Below, one piece after another: positions 42,893 through 51,800 of a stretch of 52,500 nt of DNA (positions are counted from its first letter, which is position 1; each line of letters starts with the position of its first letter). Both the position numbers and the translations under genes were made by a program. The notes beneath the pieces are model-generated. The model ran no database searches, was not told the origin of the DNA, and saw nothing but the letters and a program-made list of their open reading frames with translations. The DNA is from Symbiodinium natans (Eukaryota > Sar > Dinophyceae > Suessiales > Symbiodiniaceae): NCBI GenBank assembly GCA_905221605.1, contig CAJNDS010000634.1, positions 1 through 52,500 on the forward strand, written 5' to 3'.

Positions 42893-45800
42893 GGTCTAGG
42901 GTCTAGGGTCTAGGGTCTAGGGTTTAGCGCGATTCTTCCGGCTCTTGGCTTCGGAACTCAGGGGAAGGACTCAGGATTTCTTAGGGTGTTTTTTCATCCT
43001 TTTGCTAACAGTTCCTTTTTATCCATAATGGGGGTTATAATAATACGGGTACGATTATAATCATAAAATCCCACTTAAGGACTCCTCCTGTGTTTAGGGT
43101 TTAGGACGGGTTTAGGGTTGAGATGTTTCCCCTTATACTAACAGTCCTTCATAGGGAGTACAAAGGGGGGGGTACTAGGGCACCCCAAGGTAGTTCCACG
43201 GTGCCTTGGTACGGGCCCTGAAAAGGGGGGCCCCTTATTGACGCCGTATATGCCCTTTCCAACCCCAGACCCCATTTAGGATTCAGGGTTAAGGGTTTAG
43301 GATTCCCAGATTAAGGGTCGAGGAAGTCCCAAGCCCTCACTTGCGCCCAGGTCTGCGACTTGCTGCAAGGAGAGTTTCTCAGGCAACGGCAGTCAGCGAG
43401 TCGATACGCTGAATATGCAGCCTGCAGAAGCACACAAGCCTTCCCCTCTACGCCCTAAGCGTAAGACCCTCTAAACCCTCTAAACCCTCTAAACCCTCTA
43501 AACCCTCTAAACCCTCTAAACCCGAACTACTCAAAGCCCTCTGAACCCGCCGCGTTCAGCTCCCCAAGCCCTGAAGGGCCGCCCCACCCAACACCCACCC
43601 ATCCTTTCTGCACCGGTGCCTCGTGAGAAGTAGCGGTTTCAGTACTCGAAACGATGGAAGTAGCAGTATCTTGATTGAACAAGAACCCCAAAACCTTGGG
43701 ATGCTCCCCCCTTGTACTAAACCTTGGGATGCTCCCCCCTTGTACTAACAGTCCTTGATGGGGATTCTAGCACCCCCCTAGAGGGAACATCCCAGCCTAA
43801 ACCCTAGTGGTGAAATCATCCCATGTTTTTAAGGACCCTCAGACCTGAGGGCCAAGCTGCTTCAAACCTTCGCTGGCTTTAGCCCGCTTTTCCTGTGGTG
43901 CAGCAGAGGGGGTGCAGGGTTTGGCAACGGGGACATGTACCTTCCTAGTTGTCCGGTAACCTGGGGGAATTGAAGGTTAACCTTTGGGATTATAAGGGGA
44001 TTATCCTACCCCAAAAAGGTTTAAAGGTTACCTACTCTACTACTAGGCCTTAACTTATCGGCATCTGTTCCCTTTTTGGAATGTACAAACTTCTCAAGGT
44101 AGGGCTTTTTAGGCGGTGGGGGTTACTTGAACTCGCAGAGGGACCGGCTGAGAAGCACAAAGTCCTAGAGCATCAGGGGGGGGGGTTAGGAAATAGGGGA
44201 CCCCCAAGCTGCTCAAGTTTGGGCACGTGCCTTCCTTCTTATAAGGCCAAAACGGTGCAATGCCCTAGAAACTTCCTTCTTATAGGGCCAACGGTGCAAT
44301 GCCCTAGAAAGGTAGAAGCTGATCAAATTTTTTGGGGACCTTCATGGTGCCCTCAACTGTAAGGGTTTGAGGGGTTCCGAAATTCGGGGGTACCTTCTTG
44401 GGGTCCTTATCAAGGAATCCTACTATTTGGGGGGTGGATATTCAGGGTGCTTATTTTCGTAAACTCCGTTTGACTGTACCAAAGACCCCCCCCAAAAAGA
44501 ACTGAGCCCAGACCCTCGCACCTGCTCTTTTGCTTCCTTGGCCAGGTCGTCACGTGCCTTTCGCATGGAACGCCGGAAGGCACTGTGCTTTCTGTCTGCC
44601 AGCGCCCTAAACCCTAAACCCTAAACCCTAAACCCTCAACCCTGAACCCTAAACCCTAAACCCTAAACGCTACTGCGGCACCGCACGGCTCTGACAACTA
44701 CGAGCACACTACGCAAGGCCTTAACCACGCCCTGCATCTTGCCGCGCTCCTCCGCCAGCTGCGCCTCCGCATGGCTGGTGTTTCTTAGGGTTTAGGGTTT
44801 AGGGTTTAGGGTTTAAGGTTTAGGGTTTAGGGTTTAGGGTTTAGGGTTTAGGGTTTAGGGTTTAGGGTAGTTATTGGGATGGCCCCCCTTATGCTCGCAG
44901 TCTTTAGTAGGGATTTCTGATAGGGGGGGGGGGGGGTACTATAATCCCTACTAAGGACTGTTAGTTTAAGGGGACCCCCTTCTACACCCTGTACAACCCA
45001 AGGGCCCATATCACCTCAGGGTGTTTCATTCGGGGTTTCTCCTACAGATTACACTCCCCCGTACAAGTACTATACCTACCTAGGCAAGGGTCTCGGCCCG
45101 AAACCCTTAATCCTCAGTGAGAACAGACTCCGTTTCCGTTCTCTCTGGCTGATCCGGTTTGCAAGGCACACCTGGTCACCGTAGAATATGTGGTCGCAGG
45201 TTAAGCAGTGTAGCTGCAAGCTTTTCCGATCTCCCAGCAGGCTTGGAGAAGTAACCACGCAAGAGCATAGAATCCTGAACAGCCCTTTCAAGTTCAGGAG
45301 GTGCATGCGGAGCGGTTCCTCTTACATACCCCAAAATACGATAATCCGGCGCAATTCTGCGCAAAGCTTGAGCAAACTTTGTATCACAGAACGCCTGGCA
45401 AAAAGAACCCCCGAACTCCGAAACCTGAAGCTCTGCAAGGTTCATTATGGCCCCCTTGTATCAAGCCTCGAGCTGCGTGATCTTCTTGTTGAGCTCGGCG
45501 TGCTTTTCGCCCTCGGATGACAAGATGTCAATTGCTGCCCCCCCCCCCCCCCCGTCCACATGTAGCAGCTTAGCATCGACCCAGGGTTTAGGGTTTAGGG
45601 TTTAGGTTTTAGGGTTTAGGGTTTAGATCGTTCCTCCCCCCCTCCCTCGCCAGTAGAAAACATCTGTTCCTGGAGGTCTGGGGTCCGGTCGGCTTCATTA
45701 GCTTGCCGCTCCTGTCAGGTGGGCAATGAAAGGTCCATGTAGATGTAGGCAAAGACAGATGTAGATGTGTGTAAAGACATATATATATATATATACGCTC

Positions 45801-48800
45801 ACCCCCCCCCCCCCCCCATGATCTAGGTCGAAAGGCCTTTCGGGCCCATCGAAGCGAGATTTAAACCTAAGTCGGAATGAAAATTAAAAGGCCACTGGCC
45901 TCATTCGTAGTAAAACTTTTTTTAGAAATCTAAATTTGCCAATTAAAAGCCGCACCCTATGAAATCCTCTTCTGGGGCCTGCCTGTCCGTAACAAAATCT
46001 CACAAGAGCTTTATATGCAGAGGTTACAGCCTCAGAAATCCTCATCTGGGCTTCCTGCCTATTTTGTTGAGAAAATGCTTCTACATAAGAAGCCCACACC
46101 CTACGAAAAGAATTCTATACTTAAAGGCCACACCCTATGAAATCCTCTTCTGGGCCCTCTTAATGAAATTTCAGTAGACTTGTGTCTGATAAAGCCACAG
46201 CTTCGTTCGTAATTAACCCAAGTAAAAAAACATATTAAGAGGCCCAGCCCCAAGACATCCTCTTCTAAGCCTCATTGATTAATACCTATTTAGAACATTT
46301 TTGTTTTTCCCACACCCTGTGAAATCTTTCGCTGGCCCCATTCGTAATGAAACGCAATTTGATTTCATATTGTAAGCCCACACCCTAAGAAATCCTCTTC
46401 TGGGCTTCGTTCGTAATTGAACCCAAGTAAAGCAAGTGTATATTCAGAGGCCAACCCCAGGACATCCTCCTCGCAATGAAACCGAGTTAGAATTCTATAT
46501 TATTGCAGACCATACCCTATGAAATCCCTTTCTGGCCCCTATTTGTAATGAAGATTAATTAGAATTCTGTATTACAAAGCCACACGCCAAGAAATCCTCA
46601 TTAGACCTTCGTTTGTAATTAGACTTATTTTCGATTTGCCAAGATGCTTGTATTAAAAAAAGCCACACCATTCTGGGGCCTGTTCGTAACAGAATCTCGT
46701 AAGAAGTTTATAATGCTAGGTAAGAAGCCCACACCCTAAGAAGTTCTGACCTAGGCTAGGTTCGTATGTAACTCTTGGACAGAAATTTATATCATGAGCC
46801 CCCATTCGTATTTGAATGTACTTACAATTCCATATTTAACCGCTAGACCCTATGAAATCCTCTTCTGGTGCCTATTAGGGAAATGTCAATAGACTTGTAT
46901 ATGATAAAGCCATAGCTTCGTTAGTAAATTAAACCCAAGTCAAACAAACAAATTAAGAGGCCCCGCCACAAGACATCCTCTTCTAAGCTTCATTGGTTAA
47001 TACCTATTTGGAATTCTATTTTGCAGACCACACCCTATGAAATTCTCCCCTGGCCTCGCTTCATACTACAATGTTATTTGAGGTTTGTATTAAAACGCCA
47101 CACCCTAAGAAATCCTCATCTGGACTCGTTTGGAATTCCACTTAAATTGAATTTTAAGTTTAGAGGCCACACCCCTTTGGACAGATTTTAAAAGGCCACA
47201 CCCTAAGACCTGTGTATGGTAAAGCCACAGCTTCGTTCGTAAAACCAAACCAAGTAAAACAATTAAGAGGCCACGCCCTTCCAAGCCTCATTCGTTACTA
47301 CCTCTTTGGAATTTTATTTTACCGACCACACCCTGTGAAAGTCTCCTCTGGCCCCGCTTCGTAATGAAATGTAATTTGAGGTTTGCACTAAAACACCACA
47401 CCCTAAGAAATCCTCAACTGGACTTCCTTTGTGATTCCACTTAAATAGACGTTGAAATTAAGAGGCCACACCCCAAGACATCCTCTTCGAAGCCCCACTC
47501 TTTTTTAAGTCCAATTAGACTTTTGAATTGCAGGTCCACATCCTCAAAAGAACCACACCCTAAGAAACCCTCTCTATTTCTTTTTTTTATTACTTTTCAT
47601 ATTAAGACGCCACATCCCAAGACATCCTCTTCTAAGCCTCATTCGTAATTAAATCTAATGGAACTTTACATGTTAACGCCACGCCCTGCATACCGAATAG
47701 GCTGAATTGAAAAAAAACGAATGGTGGGTGTGTTTGTGTGCTTTTCTCTGTGTGTGTGCAAGGCAGTCACATTAGCAGAAACAACGTATAACAATACACA
47801 TTCTTTATACAAGAAAAGCATTTTTTGCAAAATTTGCTAAAAAAAAAACCCAAAAATCCAAAAATCCAAAAATCCAAAAATCAAAACCATGGAGCCGGGA
47901 GGCCGCCTTTTTTGGATTTTTTGGTTTTCTCGAGGTTTTTTTGGTTTTTTTTGGAAAAATCCAAAAAAAACCATGGTTTTTTTGGATTTTACTTGCTCCT
48001 GGCCTCAAAAACCTAAAAAACACATGGTTTTTTTTGGATTTTGAGTGAAAATCCAAAAAAAACCATGTGTTTTTTTAGTTTCTGAGACCAGGAGCACCTG
48101 AAATCCAAAAAAACACGAGGGTTTTTTTGGATTTTCACTCAAAATCCAAAAAAAAACCATGTGTTTTTTAGGTTTTTGAGGCCAGGAGCAAGTAAAATCC
48201 AAAAAAAACCATGGTTTTTTTTGGATTTTTCCAAAAAAAACCAAAAAAACCTCGAGAAAACCAAAAAATCCAAAAAAGGCGGCCTCCCGGCTCCATGGTT
48301 TTGAGTTTTTGGATTTTTGGATTTTTGGATTTGTGTCAAAATTTGCAAATTCTGCAAAAAAGAAGTGTTTTTTGCATACAATTCTGTGTTTATAAGCCTG
48401 TCCTATGCAAATAATTCATAGACATGTTTACCAAATTGCATTTTCCTGTGTTTTTGGGGTGTTTTTTTATGTGGTGATGTGGAAGTAGTGCTAAACACAC
48501 GCGTTTTTCACTATTTACAGGTTTTCTCGCATAGGACTAGACGTGCAAAAACAGGACATCGCCTAGCATAGCCAGCATGTCATTTTAATCGGTATTTACG
48601 AGGGTTTTTATAGGGACAAAGCAAAACCTAGATCATGGGGGGGGGGGGGGTGACCATATATACATATATGTATATATTTATGTACTTATTTATGTATATG
48701 TATGTATATATATATAATGTAAATGCCTATAGACATGCAGAATGGCATCAGAACTCCAAAACACCACAGCAACACGTACTAGTACTAGTGTCTTGCGATT

Positions 48801-51800
48801 GCCATTGCTCCTGTATACACTGACGCTCTGCGACTCTGTGCGGGCTTCTCGGCGGGACTCTCTGCGCGGGTGGGCCCTCCAAGGTTTAGGGTTCAGGGTT
48901 TAGGGCGGGATTCTCTGCGAGCTTCACTGCAGGGACATGGCCAGGAGACTGAACGAGGGAGGCGAGGAAAATGGTTGAATTAAGTAAAACTAAACTAACA
49001 GTGGAATTTCGTACATATAGTCTTCTCGTCGTCTAGCTATCTACTCATCTTGGTTCTTTCTTACTTGTAAATGAGTAGAATATGGAAAAATGTGTAGATG
49101 AATCGATGGGCATATTGATCAACGCCGTCTTGCAAAACAAACAACAAGACCAAGGCATGTCCACACACGGGCGTGCAGCCGCCTTCTCTTTGCCTTCCTT
49201 CTCAAGGTCTTCCTGCGCCTGTCAGGATACGCAACCCTAAACCCTAAACCCTAAACCCTAAACCCTAAGCCCTAAGCCCTAAGCCCTAAGCCCTAAGCCC
49301 TAAGCCCTAAGCCCCAACGGGCCCAAGGGGTTGGAGATGTTTCAACGGGTCAAGGGGTTGGAGATGTTTCGGGCTTAAGGGCCCAAGGGCCGGGGTGCGC
49401 TGTCGGCCTTTCTGGCGGCTTCTTGTGCTTGCCGGTCCTGCCGCATTAGGGTTTAAGGTTTAGGGTTTAGGGTTTGGGGTTCAGGGTTTAGGGTTTAGGG
49501 TTTCGGGTTTAGGGTTTAGGGTTTAGGGCTTAGGGTTTAGGGCTTGGGGCTTAGGGTGTAGGGTTTAGGGCTTGGGGTTTGGGGTTTAGGGCTCCCTAAA
49601 CCCTCAGATGCCCAAGCCCTGAAAGGGGCGACTTGCTGCAGGGACCTTCTCCTTGACTGTCTTCTCCAGCTCCTCGCGTGCCTGGCACACTTCACCAGCC
49701 AACTGAAAGCAGGGTTCTTCCACTTCCAAGTAGGGGCTTGAAGCCTGCCCTTCTGCACCCCTAAACCCTAAACCCTACACCCCAAACCCTACACCCCAAA
49801 CCCTAAACCCTAAACCCTAAACCGTAAACCCTAAACCCTAAACCCCATAAGCCCCAAAACCCTACAAGCTCGTGGCGCACCAAAGAGGGTCCCAGGAATT
49901 AGATTCTCTTTAGGGTTTAGGGTTTAGGGTTTAGGAGTCCACAGACAGCTTGCTCCTAGGGTTCAAATGGTGGTTTCGGGTACCTTATTGGGTACTTATA
50001 AGGGAATCCGACTACTTTTGGGGGGTCTATTTTAGGGGTTCCCCATTTTTTGGCAACCAGCGCCCCCCCCCCCCCCCCCCCCCCACACATGTCCAATGTC
50101 CAAAGACTTTCGGGTTTGGGGTTTAGGGTTTGTGAGGCTTGTTGGATCGGAGTAGGTTTGAGTGACCTGGATGGCCCTTGAAACCCTCTGAACAAATATT
50201 CCTGAACAAGATCCTCTCAAACCCAAGAAGGGAAAACTAAAAATATCCCAGGGGCCTACCTAGTTACCCTAAACCCTAAACCCCAAACCCTAAACCCTAA
50301 CCCTAAACCTTAAACCCTAAACCCTGAGCCCTAAGGGTTCGACCCCCCAAACCTCCCTAGCAAGTGGGGTGAGAGGTCGCACCTTGCTAAGGGCTTCGTT
50401 CTTGCTGCGCTCGTGCTTTAGCATCTTCTGCTCGGCATCCAGCTGCGCCTGGGTTTAGGGTTTAGGGTTTAGGGTTTAGGGTTTAGGGTTTAGGGTTGAG
50501 GGTTGAGGGTTGAGGGTTTGGGGTTTAGGGTTTAGACCTTCAGTAGGTCTAAGAAGGGATAGAAGTACCTTACCTAAGGATATACTCTGGGTTACCTTAC
50601 TTATAACCCTACTTCTAACTACCCGTGAACCTTCAAGTACGTGTGTTTCGTAGGCTCTTGCTGTAAAACCCGTATAGCATAGTCCCTAATAGGGATTATA
50701 GTAACCCTCCCCCATGAAAAAGCCTTTCAAGGACTGTGAGTATAAGGGCGAACATCCCAATTCTTACACGTAGCCCTGGCTCCTTAAGGTAAAGCCTTAG
50801 GAGGGCAGATGGGGGCCAGTGTGGGGTGAGAAAGCATCTGCGCGCCTGCTGCGCTTTTGCCGCTGCTTCTTTCTGCTTCAATGCCTCCTGCAGGCCGGAA
50901 TACCTAAACCCCCGCACCAGCCCGATGCTCCCCCCTAAACCCTAAATGAACCCTTCTTGAGATTATGTTTCAAATGATCGTTTCTTATTCCTTGTTGGGG
51001 ATTTAATATGACAAATATGTAAAACAACAACCAACAAGGACTCTGGTAAACCTGCAACAACAAACTATACAACTTACCAGATCCTGCCGGGGCATCGCGG
51101 TTTAGGGGTTAACCCTGAATCCAAAATCCCCCCTAAAGCCCCTATTCCCAAACCCGACGAAAACCCTACCCCTCCCCCCCCTTCCCCGCCGCCAAAACCC
51201 CAAATTCCTACAACCCTGTGAACCCCAGAGCCCTAAAGCCTAACGCAAAACAACAAACTAAACCCCATAAAGCCCAAACCCCTACTTGAAGGTTCATGGG
51301 TGGCTATATGTAGGGCTATAAGATGCTATAAGTACCTCAGTTTGAGTTCTGGATGTAAGCCTTGAAGTACCCCTAAACCCTAAACCCTAAACTCTAAGCC
51401 TAAAGCCCTTAAATCCGCTGGCTCGCTCCTTGGCCTCTTCCTTAGCTCCGTCTCTCTCCTGTTCCGTCTTGCGGAGTTGGGCTTTCTGCTCCTGCTGAGG
51501 GTTTAGGGACTAGGGCCGAAGCATGCTGAACTAGTCACAACCATGGCAAGTATCGTAACAAGAACAGCTCCAGGGCCTAGCATGAGTCAAATGAGTCAAG
51601 GCGCCGGTAGAAACTCACCGGACACAAAGCAACACTCCTCAACCATGGTCTCAGGGTTTTGGGTGGGTGCCAGAAGCCTAAAGCCCAAACTGAAGAATGC
51701 CTCGCCCCCTCAAAGCCATGCCGAACCGGTCTGCTGACCGGTGTCACTGTGAATAAACATGTTTGTCGGCTTTCAAGGTTAACCGTGACCCAGGGACCTT

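Noticed and set aside
47805-48414. Phe/Lys-rich frames (GFFWIF, KPKNPK)
   Set aside because: They come from the AAAAATCC words of the foldback and occur on both strands.
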